Assembly (NCBI GenBank): GCA_949317995.1
Contig: OX439051.1
Span: forward strand, 41,357,250-41,421,249
Origin: Acholoe squamosa
Taxonomy: Eukaryota > Annelida > Polychaeta > Phyllodocida > Polynoidae
Direction: 5' to 3'
DNA: 64,000 nt
The position numbers and the translations under genes are program-made. Positions 1-11,155 of this stretch are shown here, piece after piece; position 1 is the stretch's first letter, and every line of letters starts with the position of its first letter. The notes under the pieces are model-generated. The model had not been told where the DNA came from and did not search any database. It saw only the letters and a program-made list of their open reading frames with translations.

Positions 1-3000
1 ATACCCAACTGGAACCCAATATATGGAGGAGGGGGGGGGGGGTAATATGCCTACACAGGCTGATCAGATAGATTAACTAATATGATATGATACTTTGGTA
101 CCTAACGTATAAGGCGAACTGTCATATAAGTCACACCCCGACCTTGATAGCAACCACAATACTTAAATTTTGACCAGTTTACTGCTAATGTCATTAAAAT
201 ATACCCCACCTATAAGGCACACCTTGTTTTTTGAATGGTGATAGAAAGCGTAGCCAGGTTCGTTTTACAAAAGCCGCGCCTAATACGTGGGGCAATGCAG
301 TAGTTTGTATTTATTTCCTAGGAGTACACCCTTAGACCTTATGTCCCATCTCCTGGCGGAGCCGACAAAGGCTTAGGGTAATGAGTTCTCACCAGGGGAA
401 GATACTCAGAAGCTGTGTGGTTGGGTTGTTAAGACATTAGACTTACTGGAGGAAGGCAGTCAACTGATACCATAGTAATATAGACCATTCAGGGCCATAA
501 AATAACTGCAATGGACTGGAGGAATTGGGTGTCATACACTCTTGAATTAGATTAATGGTGCTTAAATAAGAGGCTGATCTTGTTTAATTGATAACAATTA
601 ATTAACTCGAAAAGCGAGTTATAAGGAGACATCCTGGGGCCGTGCACTTTCCGTCAGTTTGGTGGTGCAAATAAGTTTAGTAGAAAAAGATTGAAATTTT
701 AAATATAAGAGGCAGAATTACTTAATGAATTTGTAGTGCCATTAAAGGAGGAGATGTAGGGGTCTTGCAGGAGATGGTATTTCATTACCAAGTTTTGTAA
801 ATTTTGAGAAATTGTCAATATTGTACAGACTCAGTTGGTTGGCAGGCATGAGACACTTTTTGCCTCCAAAGGTGAAGGTATATGATGTTGATCCATGTAT
901 ATACTTTCCCGCCTTTTTTGGCAATGTGGTGCGAATAGCGCAGTTTTGGCAGGAGTTATGTGAATAGTGGCTTGATGGTGCGAATAACCTGGGTGAGGGA
1001 GTGCTTGACTCCATGGCGTCCCCTTCAAAGGATGGTGTGACAGTCAAAGGAAGTGCTGATGCAACAGGTTGAGTGCACAACTCATGGGAGTCAATCACAG
1101 GCTTTTCACTTTTTGAGTTATCAGCAATGTACATTGCTGCATTATATTTTTTGAAAGATTACGACCCACAGTCAGGGGGCACGCCAGCAGATCTGACATA
1201 AGCTATACATAGTTAGGGTTGAAAAAGCTCCCCCAGGAGCGATTTCAGAAGGGCATGTCCCCTAACCACAAAGTGAGGATTGTGGTTACATTGTGGGGAC
1301 AACCCCTGGTCATAAAGGTGCAGGTATACTGGCAGAACATGACCAGCAGTTGTTATATCAGAATATTCTATGCCTGGAAAGCAAAAGTTATTGAATCCTT
1401 CAATTAGTTGCTAATATCAATGGATGTGTGTATCAAGCATGAGTTGTGCTCCATTTGAGTGTTTTAATTAAGTCTGTAGCCCCATTAGAAGGAGTATTAT
1501 GAAAAGGTCTTAATGTACAGAGATTGATAGCAATATCCTGAACATATTCTGTAAGATTACTTCTAGTAAGTCTACAATTATAATCAAAATGTCTATATGG
1601 AGCTCTATTCATGCTTAATTTACCTCTTTTGGGATAGTAACTGCCTGATGAAGACTTTTGTCACCTTTTGCTGACAGCCAGATATTCTAAGTGCGGTGTT
1701 ATCCTCAAAGGTTGGATCAGGTTACACTATCCTGTGTCTAGAGGAGGGGCAGTTTAAAATGTATTGCTTTTTTATCTGCCTGTGTGACCAAGGACAATCC
1801 TAGCAGAATTTCGTGCTTCTTAAAACTCTTGACTGGGTAGATAAATGCTGGGTGGTCATGCTACCTTACTCTCCGCATCTATCACCCATGTTAGTCTTTT
1901 ACCTCCTCAGTCCCTTATTAACCCGAAAGGGGTTATAAGAGCCGGGGTAAAAATGCCACTTTTAAGACACTACTAACAGTGGGAAAAACTAAGACACTTT
2001 TTGCCCTATGTTAAATCCCAAAGGAGGTGCGAAAAGCTCAATTTACCCACGCTTTTGGACAGAAGTGGTGCAAATAATTGATGAATTTGCCCTCATTCGC
2101 TCCGTGCGCGCGTCTCCAGTGTTGTAATGTTGTCGCAAACATGGCAGTTATTAATTTTCTTTTAACTAATTCAGTGTTATAATATAGAAATATGATAAAG
2201 AATGGCAAGAGGATACAATTTGAATCGATATATATTATTAAAAAGATAAAAAATTGCGTTTTCGCCATGTCGTAAATTCGCATCCCAAACCACAGGGTGG
2301 TGCATATTGACCCAAATACCCATGGAAATAGGGTCGTGCATGCGCAATGCACCACACACGAATGGTGGACGAGACTGCTTTGGTTTCAAAATACCAATGG
2401 AAATGATCAATTACAGATTGATATTCGATTGATTTGGACTGCATCAGGCCATAGCTCAGAACTATAGATCCTACTTTGATGCTTGTTGAGATGTTGGAGA
2501 GCTTAACTCGCCAAGAGAGGAGTTACTTACCAACGAAAACAATGTGAGTGATAATGGATGAATTTTCCCATAGGCTTAAGTATTGATAATGATAACGCTG
2601 GCAAAACTAAAGAGGTTAGTACTGTCATTGCTTCAGAGGAGGCCTAAAAGAAGAGATTATGTGCCCTTTCAGGTTATTTGCATTGCAAAATGCTATTCTA
2701 TATTTTCTCCAACTCTGAGCACATGGACTTAAGGCATGGCTCTGGAAAAGAGCACATGGACTTAAGGCATGGCTCTGGAGAACCTAATAATTGGTAACAT
2801 TGAAGGAACCTGTATGGAAATACATGGATGTGGAACTTTGGAATAAGTACCATAAATTGCAGCGTACATAAAGCGTAACTGAAATGGCTTATATGCAACA
2901 GTTTACGGTATCATAATCAAATGGGTCTATAACTACAATATGGCTCAGTAAGCAAGATGCTAAAATTCATCTGCGAACGACACCTCCAACTTTTAAATTT

Positions 3001-3777
3001 GAATTTTCTTCAAAAGTTTACAAATCCAACAAGTCAATACTACTTTCCCTTCTTCAGTACTAAAGAATAGGATCAATATCAATATAGCTTTAATAGACTG
3101 AGAGACATAGACCATATTGAAGCCTCCTCCCCCATATAGGCTCCTTCTCAAACACTCCTCTGTAGACCTCCAAATGCTTATCTCCATCTCTGCCAACCAG
3201 CCAGCAACCAGCCGCACAAACTGATGGGAAGGGCTGTACCCTGTGACCTCTGGGTGTTAGGCCTCACTTCACAGAATCACCCACCTCTATATTATCGCCC
3301 ATTGCCAAGGGTTGGCCACACAGTAAGGGGAGATTGGTTACTGCTTGGGTTGGCCTATGCCCAGAACTACCTGTTTCTGTCATAGACTGGGATGTAAGGG
3401 TTTACAAACAGATAGACATATGTATCTGAATTCAGGGTTATTCTCATCCTAATAGGATGTACTATTTATGTGCTATACATGCGCATCTATAGGCAATTCT
3501 TTAATGTGAAAATTTATATTCAATTTTCATCCATTTTCTGCATATTTTACATGGAGCAAATTCACAATGCCTATGTAACTGTCATATATTAAACCCACAT
3601 CCAGACTTTTGGGATCTCCATGAAGCTCTACACCTTAATTAAATACTCTCTTCCTTTTTCTAAGAAACTATGGTAGTATTTACAAGGAAAATAACTGGTA
3701 CCAAGGATCCCCCTATAGCAAAATTTCACTTTCCTGTCTAGACTCCTATCTTGAAGGAGTTTTATGAATAATTAATT
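1..3777. other. No gene recognised; AT-rich non-coding DNA
   Basis: No open frame here has recognisable protein similarity, and all are short. A G-tract lies near 31-42. At 2717-2781 a 33-bp unit beginning GAGCACATGGACTTAAGGCA is present twice in direct tandem. The rest shows no clear repeat boundary or RNA gene. The stretch is probably upstream or first-intron sequence of the downstream catulin gene, but that is inference. Confidence 0.5.
2717..2781. repeat. 33-bp direct tandem duplication (2 copies)
   Basis: Two adjacent, nearly identical copies of a 33-bp unit starting GAGCACATGGACTTAAGGCA begin at 2717 and 2750. This is a simple local duplication with no sign of function. Confidence 0.8.
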
Positions 3778-4017
3778 TTAACCCTTTGATACTGCTCTAA
3801 TGAACTTTTTCTTGTGTTCATCATGATGCGTTAATGCCGCTCCAGCGAGTAACTCGCCAGTGCATCATGCCAACCTGACAGATTGGATATTTTACCGGAG
3901 GTACGGCATGATGCACCAGAGCAGTGCTTGATGCATAAATCTCCAGCACTGCATGAGTGCATCATGACAACCAAGAGACCTGAAGCTGGAGGCATGATGC
4001 AGCCCTGAAAGGGTTAA
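3778..4017. mobile_element. Foldback miniature element, family A (intact-looking copy)
   Basis: The copy begins TTAACCCTTTGA and ends CTGAAAGGGTTAA, so the outer ends are inverted and both carry TTAA. Inside are several GCATCATG/CATGATGC inversions and the phrase CGAGTAACTCGCCAG, which recurs across the window. It has no coding capacity. It is either a non-autonomous DNA transposon or a foldback element. TTAA may be its target duplication, but an empty site would be needed to prove this. Confidence 0.65.
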
Positions 4018-5672
4018 GGACACATTACCATGATGGGATAAGCTTCTATGTAATTTAGTCACCAAACAATATTGCAGTCTAATCAATCTTTGCTGATCAG
4101 GCCAGGCTGCAGGCCGCAGCCTATGTGATATTGCTGATATTGTCTGTTTAGATTAAACTGCCTATAATAAAACTTGATGATATTGTCAGGACAAGTAAAA
4201 TGTATAATGTACCTGTGTATTAACCAGAGCTGTAATGTCTAAAGTATCCGGCATTATGCATTGGGTATCACATCGATCTGATCGTAGTGGCGAATTTAGA
4301 CCCTCTTCCTTTCAGCCTGTATTAAATTAAGAGATAATTCCATCTTTTAGTTTCACATTTAACCAAAAAATAGAGGCTGGATGAACGACGCACCCTCTTT
4401 ATCAAAACCCTAGATCCGCCACTGGATGCTTTGATACCCCCTTCAACTGTTTCCAGCTTTTAAAATCCAGAGGGAATACAGTAGGTGCATGCCTGGTAAG
4501 CTGCGCGTGCGGCATATTGGTTGTAACGGTTCCTTTGAAATCCCTGAGCTGCTATGTAGCTTAGCCTCACACTGAAAAGGTCTTAACTAATAGTGAAAAA
4601 AAATCTTTCAGACTGAATCAGGGCAAATAAAAAATAAGGTTTGTTTCCAGAAACCCGACCGACCCTAGCAAAACAGGGGCAAAAAAACCTTTTTTTTTTG
4701 TAATTTTGAAGAATTTTGTCTCATTTTTTTTCATATTTTAAAGAAATTTTCATTACTTTTTGAGGTTTTTTCCTGTATCCTTTTCGTGTTCTTCCCCTCT
4801 CTCATAGTTGCCATTTTCCCATTATTATTTTAAAAGAAATCAAAGAATTTGATACATCCATTGATATGTGCCTTAACATTTCCTATATAAATGTAAAAAA
4901 AAAAAAAAATAAAAAAAAAAAAAATCCGACCTACCGACCCTAGCTCTTTGAGCTATGTTACTGGAAACACATCTTTTATTTTTCTTGGCCTCAGTACAGT
5001 GCATCTGCAAAATAGGTAAAACTGTTATATTCACCCAATACTGATTATCGTGTATTTTGATATCTTTCAGGTAAGTTTTGATGAGCGGCTGTTTCCATGG
5101 TTACCGGCTATACCCGGATGTATGTGTAGACTGTCGTGTGTGTGTGTGTGGAGGTAGGTGAGTTCCTTAACCTTCTATACAGGGATGGAAGTCTTCACTG
5201 TTTTCCCTGATTTAAGATATTTTCCCGCTCCAAAGACCTACACATTTCTATACAAAACCTATATTTTATAATGGTAAAGGTTGCAAAATGTTTTTCTTTC
5301 CTTTTAATTAAGTCAAATATTACTTTATACTGGGTAATGGGGACAAACTGTTTCTCCAGGGATAAAAGCCAGGTACTTTCTTATACCTACCAACATTCAA
5401 GTACTTCAAGTCTGGGGGCACCTTCAATTTTTCATTCGATTTATTCCTGCTAATGTAGGGTACTGACTTTCTTTTTCATTATGAGTGTAAAAAGGGGACC
5501 CCTTTCAACTCCTGAGCAACTCATTATGATCAAAATGTGCTTCCCCTTCTTCTGGTAAAATGAAATAAGGCATGTTCACCATTTAAAGAGCGCTAATTCA
5601 GCATTACATGATGCCCATTGGTCTGTATGGTGCACTTTATTGGTGCATCATGGTGCACTTTATTAGTGCATC
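4018..5672. other. Non-coding stretch with poly-A/T runs and a truncated family-B fragment
   Basis: Homopolymer A and T runs lie at 4680-4740 and 4898-4923. A sequence starting CAGGGATGGAAGTCTTCACT at 5180 matches the left end of the miniature elements near 8755 and 9088, but I see no right end, so it is probably truncated. A short GT run lies near 5135-5150. No gene was recognised. Confidence 0.45.
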
Positions 5673-5699
5673 ATGCTGACCCTCTGGGAGTGTCTTAAG

Positions 5700-6310
5700 T
5701 CACATTCATGCATCATGCCAACCCTGTATAGCGCTGTATTAATGCATCATGCCGACCCTATGTATAGCGATGTATTAATGCATCATGCCGACCCTATGTA
5801 TAGCGATGTATTATTGCATCATGCCAACCCTATGTATATTGATGTATTGATGCATCATGCCGACCCTATGTATAGTGATGTATTAATGCATCATGCCGAC
5901 CCTATGTATAGTGATGTATTAATGCATCATGCCGACCCTATGTATAGTGATGTATTAATGCATCATGCCGACCCTATGTATAGCACTGTATTAATGCATC
6001 ATGCCGACCCTATGTATAGCGATTTATTAATGCATCATGCTGACCCTATGTATAGCGATGTATTAATGCATCATGCCGACCCTACCGGGTATGTATAGCG
6101 ATGAATTAATGCATCATGCTGACCCTATGTATAGCACTGTATTAATGCATCATGCCGACCCTATGTATAGCAGTGTATTAATGCATCATGCCGACCCTAT
6201 GTATAGCACTGTATTAATGCATCATGCCGACCCTATGTATAGCGCTGTATTAATGCATCATGCCGACCCTATGTATAGCACTGTATTAATGCATCATGCC
6301 CACCGATGCA
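5700..6310. repeat. 36-bp minisatellite array, about 17 copies
   Basis: The unit is 36 bp, with the cores GCATCATGCCGACCC and TATGTATAGCGATGTATTAA. Copies are highly similar; single-base variants such as GCGATG/GCACTG/AGTGATG distinguish them, and one copy near 6083 carries a short ACCGGG insertion. The period is a multiple of three, so long open frames (reading YSDVLMHHADPM repeatedly) pass through it. I regard these as by-products of the period rather than a protein. The core GCATCATGCCGACC is the same motif found in family-A elements, so the array probably grew from one. Confidence 0.93.
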
Positions 6311-6316
6311 TTAGTG

Positions 6317-6445
6317 AATAAGTAATCAATGGATAATTCATGACACGTGTGTGTTAGCAAAGGATAATTACACGAGGGCACAGCCCGAGTGTAATTATCC
6401 TTTGTTAACACACACAAGTCATGAATTATCCATTGACTACTTATT
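6317..6445. repeat. Long hairpin: 57-nt arms, 15-nt loop
   Basis: The left arm (6317-6373) and right arm (6389-6445) are reverse complements with only a few mismatches, for example the core GGATAATTACAC against GTGTAATTATCC. The loop is GAGGGCACAGCCCGA. The hairpin directly abuts the 36-bp array. It is consistent with a small foldback transposon; a transcribed hairpin RNA is possible but unsupported. Confidence 0.85.
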
Positions 6446-6480
6446 TTATTACACGGTACCAATAGATAATCAATAGAATA

Positions 6481-6800
6481 TCAATAAATACAAGTTGAAA
6501 ACAAAAAAAGTTCCCCCTCCCCGGGACTCGAAGCCTGCCATAGTGTGTGTACACGATCGGTACACACACCTCGGCGCCCGGCTTGGCTTGGTTTGGTTTG
6601 GACGCGAAAAAAAAAGATTTGCCCGGACCAGGACTCGTTCCGCCTACCTCTAGCAGCTGAGCGCAATGCGCTAACCACTAGACCACCGGGCGACACACCT
6701 CGGCGCCCGGCTTGGCTTGGTTTGGTTTGAACGCGTCCCGCGTCTCACGGTTATGGCAGTGGACAGCCAGGACCGGGACTCGTCCCGCCTATCATATCAA
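6481..6800 (-). mobile_element. tRNA-derived SINE, partly duplicated (minus strand)
   Basis: Read on the minus strand, 6621-6691 looks like a degenerate tRNA: it starts GCCCGGTGGTCTAGTGG (A-box-like), carries a B-box-like GGAACGAGTCC, and its first six and last six bases are complementary. The T-stem does not pair properly, so this is a SINE head rather than a working tRNA. A second block containing CCTCGGCGCCCGGCTTGGCT occurs at about 6567-6602 and again at about 6694-6729, 127 bp apart. This shows a partial dimer. A third B-box-like piece (CTTCGAGTCCC) lies near 6525-6535. Confidence 0.7.
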
Positions 6801-6824
6801 GACCTGGTTCTAACCAAGCATTTC

Positions 6825-6905
6825 TCGTCAGTCCCTGTGGTGCACTGCATAGGGAGTTGGATTTGGGATCTGAGACTGCAGGTTTGACCCCTGCCCTGGC
6901 AATGA
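6825..6905 (+). repeat. tRNA-like SINE fragment
   Basis: The sequence contains GTGGTGCACTGCATAGGGAG (A-box-like) followed by GCAGGTTTGACCCCTGCC (B-box-like, at 6879-6896). The layout matches the promoter half of a tRNA-derived SINE, on the opposite strand from the SINE just upstream. I could not fold a full cloverleaf. Confidence 0.45.
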
Positions 6906-6934
6906 AAAATTTCGTAGGTTTTAACATATGACGT

Positions 6935-7025
6935 ATGACATGGATAACATGCCTCCTTACATGAATAACATGCCTCCTTACATGGATAACATGACTCCTT
7001 ACATGGATAACATGCCTCCTTACAA
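6935..7025. repeat. 21-bp minisatellite, about 4 copies
   Basis: The unit is ACATGCCTCCTTACATGGATA, with small variations (ATGAATA, ATGACTCC). The 21-bp period keeps short frames open on both strands. No sign of selection is visible in so few copies. Confidence 0.85.
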
Positions 7026-7129
7026 AAGTCATGCTGCATGTATCGTGGTGTGCAATATCGATAGGTATGTGCATGGGAATATCCAGAAAAAGCACCCAAA
7101 ATCACAGAAGTTGTGTAATAATGGTCAAT

Positions 7130-7917
7130 AAAGGGTTAACATAGAGTTATCCTGAGGAGACTCAATTTGTGGAAGGTGACAATTTTTTAATTGGCTGTTA
7201 GGTTTTGGAGACATCTCATTTTCAGCCAATCTTTGTAGATCATGTTTTGCAGCGTATGCAAAGGTCAGACCTTTTGTTGGGAAAGCTGAGTGAATAGTAC
7301 CTTATCATAGTATCTTGCTAGTATAAGGAGAACCCACGTATAAACTGATTTTGATAGGAATCTATAATGCACATGCTGGGCTTGATTTAGACTATTAAGT
7401 ATCAATTTTATTTAATATACCCCACCTATAAGATGCATTCTGGCTTTGAGAAGCCTCTACAACGTAGATCTGAGCCCTTCATCGTGTAATACATGTACAT
7501 GTAGTTGCACCTTATAAATAAAGTCATATGAAGGATCAAATATGTTCACAATTTATGGTTAATATCAAACACTTAAAAGGTTGCTGGATAAGTTTCAATT
7601 TTCATTCCAAATATAACACATATCCAACAGCCTTAAACTCCTAAAATTATATCCTGAAGGAGGAGGAGGAGATATAAAACAAACAGCTTCTCAAAATATG
7701 GCTGGGGTCGATTGTGACAAAAACGAGGTTTTGGGTAATGATGCCCCGGGGGTTGATAAGGTGGTTTAGTGTGTAATTAGTACTATGCATCTCTAATCAG
7801 CCCTAGCATGTAGCGGGCGCTAGGAAGCGAGCCGCATGGCGTAAGGCTGCAAATGAAGGAAGCTCATTGAGCAGGAGGAAGGGAAGGATGTTAACCCTTT
7901 CAGGGCTGTGTGCTGCT
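7130..7917. other. No gene recognised
   Basis: Non-coding DNA. A phrase ATACCCCACCTATAAG near 7418 is also present near 201 (ATACCCCACCTATAAGGC), a hint of old dispersed repeats. Nothing else can be supported. Confidence 0.4.
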
Positions 7918-8120
7918 TTAACCCTCTAAAGGCCGCTTGTGAAGGAGTGCATCATGCCCATTGGTCAGCATGATGCACAAATGAAGTGCTGGTGAGACTG
8001 CTCGCCAACACTTGATTGGAGCATCATGTTAACCCTCCAGGACAGAATCAGTTCTGAAGGGTAGACATGATGCATGAATATAGCCCTGGCGAGTTACTCG
8101 TCATGGCTGCATTCATGCAT
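7918..8120. mobile_element. Foldback family A copy
   Basis: It starts at TTTAACCCTCTAAAGGCCGC and carries the family phrases GTGCATCATGCCCATTGGTC, AAGTGCTGGTGAGACTGCTC and CGAGTTACTCG. The right outer end is not clear, so this copy may be truncated. Confidence 0.6.
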
Positions 8121-8573
8121 GCTCTTCCTGTTCTTCAGACGTAAATACTGAATTTTTGTCAATTTCAAGGCAGGTTAACTCTAAACCACAAAGGTACCAT
8201 AGAAAAAAGAGAGAAAGTGCAGTAAGTGTGGTGCGTCTGAAATGGTGTATTATAAGCCGTGGCTTACATGCAGGGTTTTATGGTGCTTGTAGCATTATCA
8301 GTATTGTTGTCCGGGTCTCACAGATATGCTTACAAACATATTGAAATTAAAGTTACCGTAATGTTGCATTCAAGAGCCCTGTCTCAAATAAGCACTGCTA
8401 TGGTATAGGCTGTGTGGTTCGATGAAAGAGTATACCATAAAAGGGATTGCTTCCTGATTATCCTATAATCTACTTAAATGCTCATAATGACCCCCCGGAA
8501 ATCATTATGTCACAAAACACAGCTGTGGATTAGATTTAGGAATGCAATCATTCAGTACAAGTACTTCTGATAC

Positions 8574-9037
8574 TGTTAAACCCTTTAAGGACTTGACACC
8601 GCAGAAGTAATGTTCCTTGTCCAGGTTCCTTTGTCGTCATGATGCACCAATACAATGCTGGTGAGTCTACTAGTACTTGCCAGCACTGCATTGTAACATC
8701 ATACAGACCTATGTGGACTGTATCAACCTCCACCTGGTCAGCATGATCAGCATGGATCAAAGTCTTCACGATCTTTCCTCATTTAAGGGATTTTCAAGTC
8801 CCATAGACCTACACATCCCTATAGGATGCTAGAGAACCCATATTTTAGAGGTTCTAATCGTGTATTCTAGGGAGTATTGTGCTCAGTCACTTACATCCAT
8901 GAATTCTCCAGGACTGCATTCAAGCAGGGTTGGCATGATGCCTTAAGACATGAGCAGACTCGCCAGCACTTCATTGGTGCATCACGACGACCAATGGGCA
9001 TGATGCACTCTTGCATTAGCAGCCTTTGAATAGTTAA
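8574..9037. mobile_element. Foldback family A copy interrupted by a family-B-like element
   Basis: The outer copy starts near TTAAACCCTTTAAGGACTTG and ends near AGCAGCCTTTGAATAGTTAAA. At about 8755-8898 a different sequence, beginning CATGGATCAAAGTCTTCACG and ending ACTTACATCCATG, interrupts it. After that, family-A sequence resumes with CCAGGACTGCATTCAAGC. The insert resembles the element at 9088-9231, but its target duplication cannot be read cleanly. The order shows that the insert is younger than the outer copy. Confidence 0.55.
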
Positions 9038-9087
9038 ATACCTTAGCACAGATTCCTGATGTAACAAGTTGTCTGTGCTGCCATGGT

Positions 9088-9231
9088 GAAGGGATGGAAG
9101 CCTTCAGGGATTTCCCTGATTTCAGCGATTTTCAAGTTCCAAAGAACTGTACTTTGCTATAGAAAACCTATATTCCAGAGGCTCTAATCGAGTATTTAAG
9201 GGATTTTTGTGCTCAGTGACTTTGATCCCTG
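9088..9231. mobile_element. Family B miniature element with 6-bp target duplication CATGGT
   Basis: The ends are GAAGGGATGGAAGC and GACTTTGATCCCTG, roughly inverted. CATGGT lies directly on both sides (9082-9087 and 9232-9237). The interior resembles the insert at 8755-8898 and the fragment at 5180 (AAAACCTATATTCCAGAGG, GTGCTCAGTGAC). It does not code for protein. Confidence 0.7.
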
Positions 9232-9577
9232 CATGGTGGTGCAGCCGCCATGTAGAGCATACAGTGACAAGCAGGGATAATTCACAGTGTGAATATTTCA
9301 GTGAGTTCAAGTTAGCAGTGACTAAACTAGAAGGTATAGACAGGCTGCTTGTGTCTAAAGCAAACAGCGGCTCTAGTTACTGTGGTGACTTATATCTCTA
9401 TGTAATTTCAGTACACTTTGATTACTGAGCTGTTCCTATAGAATGAATATTACTGGTTTAGAATTTCTGTCAAATGAAAAAAAAGAAGAAAATCTCTATA
9501 GTAAGAGATATCTGATAGCCTGTTTTAATAATATCGGCTACACCTGCACTCATACCTAAAAAGCCAAGGCTGTCGTC

Positions 9578-9790
9578 ATGCATCATGCTGACCTGAGGGA
9601 GTTCTAGTACAAGGTTAGCACGATGCTCCAATGAAGTGCTGGCGAGTACTTCATTGGTGCATCATGCTGACCAATGGGCATGATGCACTCCTGCATCAGC
9701 AGCCTTAGAGGGCTGCATGACGCCTTGTCCCTGATGCACCAATGCAGTGATGGCGAGCAACTCTTGTAGCACTCTTGCAAAGTCATGATG
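9578..9790. mobile_element. Foldback family A fragments
   Basis: The fragments contain CAATGAAGTGCTGGCGAG next to its inverted partner ACTTCATTGGTGCATCATG, giving a strong hairpin, then GACCAATGGGCATGATGCAC and CTCCTGCATCAGCAGCC. A second partial unit follows (GATGCACCAATGCAGTGATG). The right limit is approximate. Confidence 0.55.
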
Positions 9791-9799
9791 ATGCTAAAT

Positions 9800-10319
9800 C
9801 TGCGGATGCAGCATATACCGGTAGAAGTGGATTTACAGCATATACATGCTAAGACGCTTATAGATGCTTCGGTGGGATTTCCTTGTTGTTGACTACATGA
9901 TAACCTTCCAAAAAGAAGCTGCAGGCATAAAATCCACAATTTGATTAAAACTTTCCGATCTGAGTATTTGTTAAGGTCACAGCTGCCCTCCTGCAAGGCA
10001 AAGAAGATGAAACATCTTCTGGAGGGCCCAGTTTCTTTCCCTCGAAGCAATCAATTTGGGAAATCAGCGAGCATTACATGCACGGCCAAGCGAAATGATG
10101 TATGGGACAATGTGATTAATCCAAAATAACAGCTTAATCACAAAAAAAAACAACAAAGGCGTGGATTTAGACAGTGGTGTTAACATAGATAACCTGATTT
10201 GGTGCTAATAGAGATGTACTGGTACAGACCAAACAATTTATCCATACATGTTTATTCCATTTACTATTGAATACAAATAGCTTCATGTCCATTTGTCATC
10301 ATAAATACTCTGGTGTTAA
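9800..10319. other. No gene recognised
   Basis: Short frames run on both strands, but none resembles a known protein and no splice-flanked coding block was seen. Confidence 0.35.
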
Positions 10320-10701
10320 AGTATTAAATGTTTTGCACAGGTCCAGGTGACAGCTGCATGGGCCTTCAAAGGATTGAATGGTTGGTACAGGCACAGTCAG
10401 CTCTATGGGGCTTAAAGTGTTAAAGGGTTAATAGCATATCCACTTCACAGCTCCATCAGTTCTAAAAGGGTTAAATGGGTAGTACTGGTCCAGTTCACAG
10501 TTTAGTCAGTCCTAAAAGGGCTCAATGGGTAGTACTGGTCCAGTTCACAGTTTAATCAGTCCTAAAAGGGTTAAATGGGTAGTACTGGTCCAGTTCACAG
10601 TTTAGTCAGTCCTAAAAGGGCTCAATGGGTAGTACTGGTCCAGTTCACAGTTTAATCAGTCCTAAAAGGGTTAAATGGTTAGTTCTGGTCCAGTTCACAG
10701 T
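10320..10701. repeat. 50-bp minisatellite, left block (about 5 clear copies)
   Basis: The unit contains CAGTCCTAAAAGGGTTAAAT followed by GGGTAGTACTGGTCCAGTTC and ACAGTTTAGT. Clear copies begin near 10440, and degenerate ones can be followed back to about 10320. Copies alternate between GGGTTAAATGGG and GGGCTCAATGGG, which suggests growth by two-unit steps. The array is cut at 10702 by a TTAA-flanked insertion and resumes at 12446. Confidence 0.9.
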
Positions 10702-10705
10702 TTAA

Positions 10706-11151
10706 GGTGGTACCACCCTAAATCAGGTCACTTCCGGGTAGAATGGTAAAAGTCACTTCTAGGGCTATAAAATGGGTTCTAAACAGGTTGTCTGTGTATA
10801 TATTGGCATTAAAATTATCCTGGAGGCTTGGAGAATATTTTTAAAAAAAGATTGGAAAAGAATGAAAATAATTTAGATCATTTACTGCGGACCAAAGGGA
10901 CCTATGATAGATGTGTAGTGACTCAGGTGGCAGACCACAAAATCACATCGGTGGTTTCCATGGCGATTTGCGAAAAATCTGATTGCACTTTGTTATGACA
11001 GACCTAGTGTATGATTTTTGCCATTTCAAAAGCTACAATCTGGTATATTTGGCTTAGTTCTGAGGAAATTTTAAGTATTTGAAATATTTTGTCAAGTGTC
11101 AGCGATAGTGGATTTTTTCGGGTCGCAGCGCATATTTAGGGTGGTACCACC
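10706..11151. mobile_element. TTAA-flanked miniature element, family D, copy 1
   Basis: The ends are GGTGGTACCACCCTAAAT and ATTTAGGGTGGTACCACC, exact inverted repeats. GGTGGTACCACC is also its own reverse complement. TTAA flanks both sides (10702-10705 and 11152-11155). TTAA targets are typical of piggyBac and some Kolobok elements; which applies here is not known. Compared with copy 2 it lacks 25 bp after GGTAAAAGTC. There is no coding potential. Confidence 0.85.
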
Positions 11152-11155
11152 TTAA

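Noticed and set aside
5700-6310. Regular repeats that could be mistaken for a CRISPR array
   Set aside because: The units are contiguous, with no unique spacers, and the window is clearly eukaryotic.
5673-6321. Plus-strand frames of repeated LMHHADPMYSDV, resembling a repeat protein
   Set aside because: These are by-products of the 36-bp minisatellite. There is no start context, splice pattern or family match, and the unit derives from a dispersed non-coding repeat.
6621-6691. Functional tRNA gene on the minus strand
   Set aside because: The acceptor ends pair, but the T-stem and anticodon stem do not, and the sequence belongs to a repeated SINE-like unit.
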